Assembly: GCF_029439455.1 (NCBI RefSeq) | Contig: NZ_JAQFVG010000243.1 | Coordinates: 19,397-83,396 of the forward strand | Direction: 5' to 3' | DNA from: Caballeronia sp. BR00000012568055 | Lineage (GTDB): Bacteria > Pseudomonadota > Gammaproteobacteria > Burkholderiales > Burkholderiaceae | DNA length: 64,000 nucleotides | Shown: one piece after another, positions 9,239-18,193 of the stretch | Position numbering within the stretch: position 1 is the stretch's first letter | Layout: every line of letters starts with the position of its first letter | Position numbers and translations under genes: made by a program | Notes under the pieces: generated by a model | Told to the model about the DNA's origin: nothing | The model's input: the letters and a program-made list of their open reading frames with translations, nothing else | Databases searched by the model: none

Positions 9239-11977
9239 ATGCCTGAAGAACGAAGTCTTGAAGGTAAGACCCTGCTATTGGTCGACGGTTCTAGCTACTT
9301 GTACCGGGCCTACCATGCCATGCCCGACCTGCGTGGTCCCGACGGCGGCCCTACAGGCGCGCTGTACGGGATGATCAACATGCTGCGGCGCTTGCGGCGC
9401 GAAATCAATGCAGAGTATAGCGCGTGCGTTTTTGACGCCAAGGGCAAAACTTTCCGCGACGACTGGTACGCTGACTACAAGGCCAATCGTCCTTCCATGC
9501 CCGAGGACCTCTCGAAGCAGATCGAGCCCATTCATGTGGCCGTGCGTGCGCTCGGCTGGCCGCTCGTGATGATCGAAGGTGTCGAAGCCGACGATGTGAT
9601 CGGCACGCTCGCGGTTCAGGCCGAAAAACGCGGCATGAAAGTGATCGTGTCGACGGGCGACAAGGATCTGGCGCAACTCGTGACGGATCATGTCACCCTC
9701 ATCAATACGATGACCAACGAAACGCTCGATCGCGCGGGCGTGCTCGCGAAGTTCGGCGTGCCGCCGGAGCGTATCGTCGATTATCTTTCGCTGATCGGCG
9801 ATACGGTGGACAACGTGCCGGGCGTCGAGAAGTGCGGTCCTAAAACCGCGCTCAAGTGGCTCACGCAATACGATTCCCTTGATGGCATCGTAGAACATGC
9901 AAACGAGATCAAAGGTGCGGTAGGAGACAATCTGCGCAAGGCTTTAGACTTCCTGCCGATGGCGCGAAAGCTCGTTACCGTACACACCGAATGCGACCTC
10001 GTATCGCAAATCGAATCGATCGATACCACGCTGCAATCGCGCCCTGAATCGCGCGAGGAAATGCGTGACGTGTTCCTGCGCCACGGCTTCAAAACATGGC
10101 TGCGCGAAGTGGAAATCGCTGATGCCGTGGAAGGCCCGAGCGATACGCCGCCCGCCGAAGTCACGGAGATCGTGCATCACTATGAAACCGTGCAGACGTG
10201 GGAACAGTTTGATGCGTGGATGAAGCGCATCAATGAAGCGGAGATCACCTCGTTCGATAGCGAGACTACATCGCTCGATCCGATGACGGCGCAGATCGTG
10301 GGTGTGTCGATCTCGTGTGAGCCGGGGCATGCGGCCTATATTCCGGTTGCGCATCGCGGGCCGGATGCGCCAGAGCAATTGCCGCGCGATGAAGTGCTCG
10401 CGAAGTTGAAGCCCTGGCTCGAAGATGCATCGAAGAAGAAGGTTGGTCAGCATCTGAAATACGATGAGCAAGTGCTGGCGAATTACGGCATCGAGATTCG
10501 CGGTGTGGAGCATGACACGCTTCTTCAGTCGTACGTGCTGGAGTCGCATCGACCGCATGATATGGACAACCTCGCGTTGCGCCATCTCGGCGTGAAGACC
10601 ATCAAGTACGAAGATGTCGCGGGCAAGGGTGCATCGCAGATCGGCTTCGATGAAGTGGAGCTCGAGAAGGCGTCCGCTTATGCGGCTGAAGATGCGGATA
10701 TCACGTTGCGTTTGCATCAGGCGCTATATCCACAAGTCAAGCAGGAAGAAGGCTTGTTGCGTGTGTATCGCGATATCGAGATGCCGACTTCGCGCGTGCT
10801 GCGCAAGATGGAACGCAACGGAGTCCTGATCGATCGCGAACGGCTTGAGACGCAGAGCACCGAAATCGCCAAACGTCTTATCGATCTGCAAGCGCAGGCG
10901 TATGAACTCGCAGGCGGCGAATTCAATCTCGGATCGCCCAAGCAGATCGGGCAGATTTTCTTCGAGAAGCTGCAATTGCCGATCGTGAAGAAGACGCCGA
11001 GTGGCGCGCCTTCCACCGACGAAGAAGTGCTGCAAAAGCTCGCGGAAGATTATCCGCTGCCGAAGGTGCTGCTCGAACATCGCGGCTTGTCGAAACTGAA
11101 GTCCACTTATACGGACAAGTTGCCGCGCATGGTGAACGCATCGACGGGGCGCGTGCATACGAACTACGCGCAGGCGGTTGCGGTGACGGGACGTTTGTCA
11201 TCGAACGAGCCGAATTTGCAGAACATTCCGGTGCGTACCGGCGAAGGGCGGCGCATTCGCGAAGCGTTTATCGCGCCGCCGGGAAGCAAGATCGTTTCCG
11301 CCGATTATTCGCAGATCGAACTGCGTATCATGGCCCATATTTCCGGCGATGAATCGCTGATGCGCGCGTTCACCAATGGCGAAGACGTGCATCGCGCGAC
11401 GGCGTCTGAAGTGTTTAGCGTGACGCCGATCGAAGTCGATAACGATCAGCGCCGTATCGCCAAGGTGATCAACTTCGGCCTGATTTACGGCATGAGTTCG
11501 TTCGGGCTGGCGTCGAATCTCGGCATCACGCGTGACGCGGCGAAGTTGTATATCGACCGATACTTCGCGCGTTATCCGGGCGTGGCCGCGTATATGGAGA
11601 ACACGCGTACGACGGCCAAGATGAACGGTTACGTCGAGACCGTGTTCGGGCGTCGGCTGTGGCTGCCGGAGATCAATGGCGGCAGCGGGCCGCGTCGTCA
11701 GGCAGCGGAGCGCGCGGCAATTAATGCGCCGATGCAAGGCACGGCCGCCGATCTCATCAAGTTGTCGATGATCGCGGTGCAGGACTGGATCGAATCATCG
11801 GGCATCAAGACCAAGATGATCATGCAGGTCCACGATGAACTCGTGCTCGAAGTGCCCGAGGATGAATTGCCCGAAGTCACGAAGCGCTTACCTGAACTGA
11901 TGTGCGGCGTCGCGCAACTGAAGGTGCCGCTGATTGCCGAAGTCGGTGTCGGCAATAACTGGGAAGAGGCGCATTAA
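9239..11977 (+). CDS. polA: DNA polymerase I
   Basis: Repair and Okazaki-fragment polymerase, 912 residues. The N-terminal 5'-3' exonuclease (to about 300) shows KTLLLVDGSSYLYRA and VEADDVIGTLA. The 3'-5' proofreading domain (about 315-500) keeps its metal residues: FDSETTSLDP and the later AAEDADITLRLH. The polymerase domain carries motif A (DYSQIELRIMAHISGD), the O-helix (RRIAKVINFGLIYGMSSFGL) and motif C (QVHDELVLEV), so all three activities look intact. ATG 9239 was chosen over a TTG three codons earlier. No strong ribosome binding site is visible. A 10-bp dyad follows the stop codon. Confidence 0.97.
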   Translation: MPEERSLEGKTLLLVDGSSYLYRAYHAMPDLRGPDGGPTGALYGMINMLRRLRREINAEYSACVFDAKGKTFRDDWYADYKANRPSMPEDLSKQIEPIHVAVRALGWPLVMIEGVEADDVIGTLAVQAEKRGMKVIVSTGDKDLAQLVTDHVTLINTMTNETLDRAGVLAKFGVPPERIVDYLSLIGDTVDNVPGVEKCGPKTALKWLTQYDSLDGIVEHANEIKGAVGDNLRKALDFLPMARKLVTVHTECDLVSQIESIDTTLQSRPESREEMRDVFLRHGFKTWLREVEIADAVEGPSDTPPAEVTEIVHHYETVQTWEQFDAWMKRINEAEITSFDSETTSLDPMTAQIVGVSISCEPGHAAYIPVAHRGPDAPEQLPRDEVLAKLKPWLEDASKKKVGQHLKYDEQVLANYGIEIRGVEHDTLLQSYVLESHRPHDMDNLALRHLGVKTIKYEDVAGKGASQIGFDEVELEKASAYAAEDADITLRLHQALYPQVKQEEGLLRVYRDIEMPTSRVLRKMERNGVLIDRERLETQSTEIAKRLIDLQAQAYELAGGEFNLGSPKQIGQIFFEKLQLPIVKKTPSGAPSTDEEVLQKLAEDYPLPKVLLEHRGLSKLKSTYTDKLPRMVNASTGRVHTNYAQAVAVTGRLSSNEPNLQNIPVRTGEGRRIREAFIAPPGSKIVSADYSQIELRIMAHISGDESLMRAFTNGEDVHRATASEVFSVTPIEVDNDQRRIAKVINFGLIYGMSSFGLASNLGITRDAAKLYIDRYFARYPGVAAYMENTRTTAKMNGYVETVFGRRLWLPEINGGSGPRRQAAERAAINAPMQGTAADLIKLSMIAVQDWIESSGIKTKMIMQVHDELVLEVPEDELPEVTKRLPELMCGVAQLKVPLIAEVGVGNNWEEAH

Positions 11978-11991
11978 AAAGCTTTGCGCAA

Positions 11992-12019
11992 GGCATATGC
12001 GGCGGTTGTCGCATATGCC
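11992..12019. repeat. Inverted repeat downstream of polA
   Basis: GGCATATGCG and CGCATATGCC are separated by eight bases. There is no T-tract, so it is either a weak transcription-end hairpin or an operator for the next gene, whose start is 85 bases away. Confidence 0.5.
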
Positions 12020-12104
12020 CGACATGTTGGTGACGCGCTTGTGACTGTCACGTCCGCTCACGCACAATGAGTGGCCGATCGAATAAAAGCACAGGGAGAA
12101 GTCC

Positions 12105-13460
12105 ATGCATCGCTTCATCATCGTCGGCGGAGGGGCCGGCGGTCTCGAACTCGCAACGCGTTTGGGTGACCGCTTCGGCTCGACTGACAGCAAGACGCCG
12201 CCCAAGGCGCAGGTCACGCTCGTCGATCGCAATCCCACGCATATCTGGAAGCCGCTGCTGCATGAAGTCGCGGCGGGCAGCATGGATCCGTTCACGCAGG
12301 AACTCGAATACGCGGCGCAGGCGATGTGGCATGGCTTCGAGTTTCAGCAGGGCGAATTGGTCGGCGTGAATCGCGCGCAGAAGCGCATTACGATCGGCGC
12401 GCTGCGGGACGATGAAGCGGGCGAGATCTTGCCCGAGCGTGAACTGGAATACGACACGCTGGTGATCGCGATCGGCAGTACGACGCATTATTTTGGCGTC
12501 GATGGTGCGCAGGAAAATTCCATCGCGCTCGATACGGTCAGTCAGGCCGAATTGTTCCGCAAACGTCTGATCGCTGCCTGCATGCGTGCCGAGCACTTCA
12601 CGCCTGAGCCGGTCGCGGCAGGTGTCGAAGACGAGCCGGGTATCGATCCGGTGCCGCGTATTCAGGTGGCGATCGTCGGCGCGGGCGCGACGGGCGTCGA
12701 ATTGTCGGCGGAGTTGCGCAATACGGCGCAGGTGTTGTCGGCGTACGGCTTGCACAAGCTCGATCCGAAGCATGACATCGGCATTGTGCTGATCGAAGCG
12801 GGACCGCGCATTTTGCCGGCGCTGCAAGAACGGGTATCGACGGCGACAGCGGAATTGCTGACCAAGCTCGGCGTGAAATTGCTGACGGGCGAAACCGTCG
12901 CCCACGTCGCGCGCGATTCGATCCGCACCGCGAGCGGCAAGGTCATTCGCGCCGATCTAACCGTGTGGGCCGCGGGCATCAAAGCACCTTCGATTCTCTC
13001 GAATCTCGACGGCCTGACCACTAATCGCCTCGGTCAGTTGATCGTGCGCCGCACGCTGCAAACCGAAAACGACGAAAACATCTTCGCCCTCGGCGATTGC
13101 GCCGCGTGTCCGTGGCCCGGTCACGAACGTGGTGTGCCGCCGCGCGCGCAGGCTGCGCATCAGCAGGCGAGCTTTCTGTTCAAGGCGTTCGAGCGGCGCA
13201 TGCAGGGCAAGCCGTTGCCCGAATATACGTATCACGATTTCGGCTCGCTGGTGTCGCTCGGGCATTACAGCGCGGTCGGCAGTCTGATGGGCGGACTGAT
13301 CGGCGGCAATATGCTGATCGAAGGGCTGTTTGCGCGCTTCATGTATATGTCGCTGTATCGGCTGCATGTGGCGGCGCTGCACGGCTACGCGCGCATGGTT
13401 CTGGATACGTTCGCGCACTGGCTGCGTCGCTCGACGGCGCCGCGCGTCAAGCTGCATTGA
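12105..13460 (+). CDS. NDH-2-type NADH dehydrogenase (FAD-dependent)
   Basis: A type II NADH:quinone oxidoreductase-like flavoprotein, 451 residues, probably peripheral to the inner membrane and feeding electrons to quinone without proton pumping. The FAD-binding motif IIVGGGAGG is at residues 5-13. The NADH Rossmann motif IVGAGATGVELSAEL is near residue 190. The second FAD contact, ENIFALGDCA, is followed by the P-rAQAAHQQ segment of the NDH family. The C-terminal part contains LMGGLIGGNMLIEGLFARFMYMSLYRLH, the membrane-associating end. The alternative is a related pyridine nucleotide-disulphide oxidoreductase with another acceptor. Transcribed alone. Confidence 0.88.
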   Translation: MHRFIIVGGGAGGLELATRLGDRFGSTDSKTPPKAQVTLVDRNPTHIWKPLLHEVAAGSMDPFTQELEYAAQAMWHGFEFQQGELVGVNRAQKRITIGALRDDEAGEILPERELEYDTLVIAIGSTTHYFGVDGAQENSIALDTVSQAELFRKRLIAACMRAEHFTPEPVAAGVEDEPGIDPVPRIQVAIVGAGATGVELSAELRNTAQVLSAYGLHKLDPKHDIGIVLIEAGPRILPALQERVSTATAELLTKLGVKLLTGETVAHVARDSIRTASGKVIRADLTVWAAGIKAPSILSNLDGLTTNRLGQLIVRRTLQTENDENIFALGDCAACPWPGHERGVPPRAQAAHQQASFLFKAFERRMQGKPLPEYTYHDFGSLVSLGHYSAVGSLMGGLIGGNMLIEGLFARFMYMSLYRLHVAALHGYARMVLDTFAHWLRRSTAPRVKLH

Positions 13461-13633
13461 TCTTGCGTAAGCGGAATAGTCGATCTGCGCCGTTCGTTCA
13501 AGCTGTTTAGAATGGGCGGCGCGCTTTTCTCAAGTCTGGGATCAACGCGCGTTCATCGTCGTGCAGCGCCGCGTATCGTCCAGCCTTGGGGCTTCCGCGC
13601 GGTTTCGGGAATCCATTGCCGCGGGAGCTTCGT

Positions 13634-14509
13634 ATGCTAGACCCTGAAGTCGATAGCCTCATTCCGCACGTTCCGTTCAACCGCCGTACCTTCATCAAGG
13701 CCACTTTCGGCACCGGTTTCGCCGCTGCCGTGCTGCCCGTCTCCGCCCAAACCATCCATACCGATGACACCGGTCTCGAAGCCGGCGCAGTCGGTGTACG
13801 CGGCGCGGACGGCGTGCTCGTACCGGCGTATCGGGCGCAACCGAAGGGCAAGACGCATCTGCCGGTGATCATCGTGATTCATGAGATTTTCGGCGTGCAC
13901 GAACATATCGCCGATATTTGCCGACGCTTCGCCAAGCTCGGCTATATGGCTATCGCGCCGGATTTGTTCAATCGACAAGGCGACGCATCGGCATACAAGT
14001 CGATGCAGCAGCTCAACGAGCAATTGGTCTCGAAAGTGCCGGATTCGCAAGTGATTTCGGATATCGATCAGACCGTGAAATGGGCGGGCGAGCACGGCGG
14101 TGATCTGAAGCGCGTGGGTATCGTCGGATTCTGCTGGGGCGGGCGCATTTCGTGGCTCTATGCCGAGCACAATTCGAATCTGAAGGCAGCGGTTGCGTTT
14201 TATGGACGCGTGGTTGGCAACAAGACCGAGAACACGCCGAGCAATCCGCTCGATCAGGCGTCCAGTCTGAAAGTGCCCGTGCTCGGGCTATACGGGCGAC
14301 AGGATCAGAGCATCCCGCAAGACACGCTCGAGCAGATGAAGCAGGCGCTCGCCAATGATCCAGCACCCGCGAAGAACTCGCAGTTCGTCGTTTATGACGA
14401 TGCGGGGCATGCGTTCTTCGCGGATTATCGTCCGAGCTATCGCAAGGGCGATGCGGAGGATGCGTGGAAACGCGTGCTCGCGTGGTTCGGCGAGCACGGC
14501 GTCAAATAA
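13634..14509 (+). CDS. Dienelactone hydrolase-family protein with Tat signal
   Basis: An alpha/beta hydrolase of the DLH family, 291 residues from ATG 13634. The N-terminus has a twin-arginine motif (NRRTFIKATFGTGFAAAVLPVSAQ), so export of a folded protein to the periplasm is predicted, unlike the cytoplasmic catabolic DLH. The nucleophile is cysteine, not serine (GFCWGG, Cys near residue 167), as in true dienelactone hydrolases. The aspartate in LYGRQDQSIP and the histidine in DDAGHAFFADYRPSYR complete the triad. The substrate is not known. It converges with the sulfurtransferase gene 4 bases downstream. Confidence 0.85.
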   Translation: MLDPEVDSLIPHVPFNRRTFIKATFGTGFAAAVLPVSAQTIHTDDTGLEAGAVGVRGADGVLVPAYRAQPKGKTHLPVIIVIHEIFGVHEHIADICRRFAKLGYMAIAPDLFNRQGDASAYKSMQQLNEQLVSKVPDSQVISDIDQTVKWAGEHGGDLKRVGIVGFCWGGRISWLYAEHNSNLKAAVAFYGRVVGNKTENTPSNPLDQASSLKVPVLGLYGRQDQSIPQDTLEQMKQALANDPAPAKNSQFVVYDDAGHAFFADYRPSYRKGDAEDAWKRVLAWFGEHGVK

Positions 14510-14513
14510 CGCT

Positions 14514-15383
14514 TCAGGGCGTAGCGCCGGTCGCGACGGGGCGGCCCGGATCGGCGCTCCATTCGCTCCACGATCCCGGGTAGAGCGCCGCGCCGTGCAG
14601 GCCGGCGATTTCCATCGCCAGCGCGTTATGGCACGCGGTCACGCCGGAGCCGCACTGCAACACCACCCGATCCGCCGATGTCGTGCCAATCAGCGAGCCG
14701 AATGCATCGCGTAATTCGTGTGCGGTCTTGAAGCGGCCTTCCTCGCTCAGATTGTTCTTGAAGAAGTGATTCAGCGCGCCGGGAATATGCCCGCCGACGG
14801 CATCGAGCGTCTCGTTCTCACCGCGATATCGATCGGCGGCGCGCGCATCGATCAGCAGATGATCGCGCGTGCCGATGCTGCGTTCGATCGCGGCGGCATC
14901 GATGGTCACTTGCAGCGGCGCGGCGGCTTTGAACGTGCCTGACGTTTTTGCCGGAACGTTGGCGTCGAGCGCTTGGCCCGCAGCTTCCCACGCTTGCAGA
15001 CCGCCATCGAGCACGGCGACGGAGTCATGTCCGAGCCAGCGCAACAGCCACCACAAGCGCGCCGCGTACATGCCGCCTTGCGCGTCATACGCGACGACTT
15101 GCTGCTTGTCGTTCAGACCGAAACTCGCCAGTTTCGCCACCAAAGCCGCGCGCTCCGGCAACGGATGGCGTCCGTTCTTGCCGGTTTTCTCGCCGGACAA
15201 ATCGCGATCGAGATGAAGGTACTGCGCGCCCGGAATATGCCCTTTGGCATAAGCCGCTTCGCCGGATTCGGGCGCGGCGAGATCGAAGCGGCAATCGAAA
15301 ACGAGGACGCTGCCGGGCGCGGCGGCGAGCGGTACGGCAAGATTGGTCGCCGAGATGAGCGTGGTGTAGTGAGTGTGCGGCAT
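14514..15383 (-). CDS. Sulfurtransferase (rhodanese / 3-mercaptopyruvate type)
   Basis: A two-domain rhodanese-fold sulfurtransferase, 289 residues, transferring sulfur from thiosulfate or 3-mercaptopyruvate to thiol acceptors or cyanide. The inactive N-terminal rhodanese domain (FDCRFDLAAPESGEAAYAKGHIPGA) is followed by a catalytic domain with HIPGALNHFFK and the active-site loop CGSGVTA. CGSGV(T/S)A is usual for mercaptopyruvate sulfurtransferase (SseA), whereas thiosulfate enzymes tend to have CRKGVTA, so the first substrate is favoured. ATG 15383 was chosen; upstream in-frame residues are not family-like. Confidence 0.88.
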   Translation of the reverse strand: MPHTHYTTLISATNLAVPLAAAPGSVLVFDCRFDLAAPESGEAAYAKGHIPGAQYLHLDRDLSGEKTGKNGRHPLPERAALVAKLASFGLNDKQQVVAYDAQGGMYAARLWWLLRWLGHDSVAVLDGGLQAWEAAGQALDANVPAKTSGTFKAAAPLQVTIDAAAIERSIGTRDHLLIDARAADRYRGENETLDAVGGHIPGALNHFFKNNLSEEGRFKTAHELRDAFGSLIGTTSADRVVLQCGSGVTACHNALAMEIAGLHGAALYPGSWSEWSADPGRPVATGATP

Positions 15384-15435
15384 GACGGCTCCTGAGCAGC
15401 GCTGATGAGCGAGGGCTTGAACCGTTAGTCTAAAC

Positions 15436-15464
15436 AAAAAGGCGAGCCCGAAAGCCCGCCTTTT
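15436..15464 (-). terminator. Terminator of the Rieske oxygenase gene
   Basis: Read on the minus strand, GGCGGGC pairs with GCTCGCC (one G-U pair) and is followed by TTTTTG. It lies 26 bases past the oxygenase stop codon. Confidence 0.75.
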
Positions 15465-15489
15465 AGTAATACTGGCCAAACGGCCTATA

Positions 15490-16596
15490 TCAAATCGCGC
15501 CGAGTTGATGCCGCAGAAACTCGTGGAAATGCTGCATGCCGGATTCCATCGGGCTTTGATACGGCCCGACCTGATTCTCGCCACGCGACATCAGCGCGCG
15601 GCGGCCCGCATCCATGCGCTCGGCGATTTCATCGTCTTCACGCGCGGTTTCCATATAAGCGGCGCGTTCCGCTTCGATGAACTCACGCTCGAACAGCGCG
15701 ATTTCCTCGGGGTAATAGAACTCGACGATATTGGTCGTCTTCTGCACGCCTTGCGGAATCAGCCACGACACCACCAGCACGTGCGGATACCACTCGATCA
15801 TCAGACCGGGGTAGTAGACCATCCAGATCGCGCCGAATTCGGGCGGCGTGCCGTTACGGAAGCGCAGCACTTCGTCGTGCCACTTGCGATACGTCGGGCT
15901 GCCCGGCTTCTCCAGATTCTTGTGGACGCCGACCGTCTGCACGCTATACCAGTCGCCGAATTCCCATTCGAGGTTGTCGCACGATACGAAGCTGCCGAGT
16001 CCCGGATGGAACGGCGCGACGTGATAATCCTCGAGATAGACCTCGACGAAGGACTTCCAGTTGTAGTTGCACTCGTGCACTTCGACGTGATCGAACATAA
16101 AGCCCGAGAAGTCAAAGTGACGCGCGGTGCCAAGTCGGGCGAGGTCCGCCGCAACGTTGCGGCCCTCCGCTTCGAACAGCAGACCTTGCCAGTTTTGTAG
16201 CGAAGTCTTGCCGAGGTTGAGGCAAGGTTTGTCCGCGAAGTGCGGCGCGCCGAGCAATTGACCGTCCAGATCATAAGTCCAGCGGTGTAGCGGGCACACA
16301 ATGTTGCTGGCGCTGCCGCGCCCATTCAACATGATGGCCTGACGATGGCGGCACACGTTCGACAGCAGTTCGATATTGTTCTGCTGATTACGGACGAGCA
16401 CGCGCCCTTCGTTCTCGCCCGGAAGCGCGAAATAGTTGCCCGCGTCGGGAACCATGAGTTCGTGCCCGATATAGCGAGGACCTTGCTTGAAAAGTGTTTC
16501 GATTTCTCGCGCGAGAAGCGCTTCGTCGAAATATGCCGTGACCGGCAATTGGCTGTGAAAAGCCTTGAGCTGCAACGCATTGCTCAGATTGGACAT
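15490..16596 (-). CDS. Aromatic ring-hydroxylating (Rieske) oxygenase, alpha subunit type
   Basis: A 368-residue Rieske non-heme iron oxygenase. The [2Fe-2S] ligands are Cys82-x-His84 and Cys101-x2-His104 (VCRHRQAIM and CPLHRWTYD). The mononuclear iron site is in EDYHVAPFHPG (Asp190, His192, His197). No beta subunit, ferredoxin or reductase gene adjoins it, so electron donors must be encoded elsewhere. The substrate is unknown; single-gene members of this group often act on quaternary ammonium compounds or carry out demethylations. The divergent gap (16597-16898) holds promoters for it and for xseB. Confidence 0.85.
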   Translation of the reverse strand: MSNLSNALQLKAFHSQLPVTAYFDEALLAREIETLFKQGPRYIGHELMVPDAGNYFALPGENEGRVLVRNQQNNIELLSNVCRHRQAIMLNGRGSASNIVCPLHRWTYDLDGQLLGAPHFADKPCLNLGKTSLQNWQGLLFEAEGRNVAADLARLGTARHFDFSGFMFDHVEVHECNYNWKSFVEVYLEDYHVAPFHPGLGSFVSCDNLEWEFGDWYSVQTVGVHKNLEKPGSPTYRKWHDEVLRFRNGTPPEFGAIWMVYYPGLMIEWYPHVLVVSWLIPQGVQKTTNIVEFYYPEEIALFEREFIEAERAAYMETAREDDEIAERMDAGRRALMSRGENQVGPYQSPMESGMQHFHEFLRHQLGAI

Positions 16597-16809
16597 TCCT
16601 ACTCCCGTAAAAACGTGAAAGCAGTGAACAACCCAACCATCGAAGATCGATCGATTTAGGGGAGCCCGCGATTATACCGAAAATCGCCACGAAGGGGCGC
16701 ATAAGGTCTTGATTTGGGTATAAATTGTCGCGAGAGTTCCGCGCAAACGAGTGCCGCAATCGTGCAACCATATGAGGTGACGGGCGGCAGGGAAAACTGT
16801 CTACACGCT

Positions 16810-16838
16810 TTGACACGGACGGGATGCGGGTCGAAAAT
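16810..16838 (+). promoter_or_regulatory. Candidate sigma-70 promoter for xseB-ispA
   Basis: TTGACA (16810-16815) and GAAAAT (16833-16838) with a 17-base spacer, ending about 60 bases before xseB. The -35 is perfect, the -10 poor. It is the best signal in the 302-bp gap. Confidence 0.45.
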
Positions 16839-16898
16839 TTGTCTTTTGCCGTAGAATGTGCGACTTGGTTCCGAATTTCATTTGCACATCCACGATTC

Positions 16899-17213
16899 AT
16901 GGCGAAGACCGCGGTCCGACAATCAAGCGAAGAAGCCGATACAGCGCAGCTTCCGCAGAACTACGAAGCCGCACTGGCCGAACTCGAGTCTCTCGTGGCG
17001 CGCATGGAAGAAGGCGCGCTGAGTCTCGAAGAGTCGCTGACGGCCTATCGTCGCGGTGCCACGCTTGTGGGCTTTTGCCAACAACAGCTCGAAAAAGTCG
17101 AGCAGCAGGTTCGCGTACTCGATGGCGAGACGCTCAAGCCGCTGCCCGCCGAGGTACAGCGCGCTACCCAGGGTGCCGGAGCAATCAACGACAACGGGGA
17201 AGACGATCTATGA
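16899..17213 (+). CDS. xseB: Exodeoxyribonuclease VII small subunit
   Basis: Small subunit of the single-strand-specific exonuclease VII, which works with XseA in DNA repair. The conserved helical hairpin is NYEAALAELESLVARMEEGALSLEESLTAYRRG, cut here by eye at both ends, followed by the second helix around CQQQLEKVEQQVRVL. Length is 104 residues from ATG 16899, with slightly extended ends. Its stop codon overlaps the ispA start (ATGA), so the two are translationally coupled. The pairing xseB-ispA-dxs is common in proteobacteria. Confidence 0.93.
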   Translation: MAKTAVRQSSEEADTAQLPQNYEAALAELESLVARMEEGALSLEESLTAYRRGATLVGFCQQQLEKVEQQVRVLDGETLKPLPAEVQRATQGAGAINDNGEDDL

Positions 17214-18097
17214 CCTTCGAACAATGGATGCGCGGCACGCTGGATCGCGTGGAAACGGCGCTCGAGCACTATCTGCCGGGTACCGATATCGCGCCGGCGC
17301 GTCTGCATGAAGCCATGCGTTATGCCGTGCTGGGCGGCGGGAAGCGTGTGCGTCCGCTGCTGTGCCATGCGGCCGGCGAATTGACCGGCGCGAGTGCGTC
17401 GGCAGTCGAAGCTGCAAGCTGCGCGCTGGAAATGATTCACGTCTATTCGCTGGTGCATGACGATATGCCCTGCATGGACGACGACGCATTGCGTCGTGGC
17501 AAGCCCACCGTACATGTCCAATATGACGATGCGACGGCACTGCTGGTCGGCGACGCGCTTCAATCGCAGGCCTTCGTTGCATTGACCGCCGAAGGCAATG
17601 GTCTGAACGATTCGCAGCAAGCCGCGCTCACGCGCGAACTCGCGTTGGCGAGCGGTTCGATCGGCATGGCGGGCGGGCAGGCGATCGATCTGGAAAGCGT
17701 GGGCCGCAAGCTGACGCGTCCGGAACTCGAAACCATGCATCGCAAGAAGACGGGCGCGTTGCTGCGCGCGGCGGTGCGCATGGGCGCGCTGGCCGGCAGC
17801 ACGCCGAGCGCTGCCGATCTGGCCGCGCTGGATCGGTACGCTGCTGCAGTCGGCCTTGCTTTTCAGGTCGTGGACGATATTCTCGATGTCACCGCTGACT
17901 CCGCCACGCTCGGCAAAACCGCCGGCAAGGATGCGCAGCACGACAAACCGACGTACGTGTCGATCATCGGCCTCGATGCATCGCGCGAACTCGCGGCGCA
18001 ACTCGGACGAGACGCGCACGCAGCACTGCAGCCCTTCGGCACACGAGGCCAGCGTCTGGCCGAGCTTGCCGACCTGGTCGTGAACCGGGTGAATTGA
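17210..18097 (+). CDS. ispA: Farnesyl diphosphate synthase (polyprenyl synthetase)
   Basis: Condenses isopentenyl diphosphate with dimethylallyl and geranyl diphosphate to give farnesyl diphosphate for quinones and undecaprenyl carriers. The protein has 295 residues. The first aspartate-rich motif is DDMPCMDDD (about 84-92) and the second is DDILD (about 221-225). GGGKRVRPLL and the KTGALLRAAV element are also in place. It starts inside the xseB stop codon and is followed 96 bases on by dxs, which makes an earlier intermediate of the same pathway. Confidence 0.95.
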   Translation: MTFEQWMRGTLDRVETALEHYLPGTDIAPARLHEAMRYAVLGGGKRVRPLLCHAAGELTGASASAVEAASCALEMIHVYSLVHDDMPCMDDDALRRGKPTVHVQYDDATALLVGDALQSQAFVALTAEGNGLNDSQQAALTRELALASGSIGMAGGQAIDLESVGRKLTRPELETMHRKKTGALLRAAVRMGALAGSTPSAADLAALDRYAAAVGLAFQVVDDILDVTADSATLGKTAGKDAQHDKPTYVSIIGLDASRELAAQLGRDAHAALQPFGTRGQRLAELADLVVNRVN

Positions 18098-18193
18098 TTG
18101 TTGAACGCGTGACAGACCCCACGGCGCGCGGTTTCATCGATTGAAACGAACGCGCTGAACGAATCACGCCAGTTTTCCTAAAATGGGACGACG

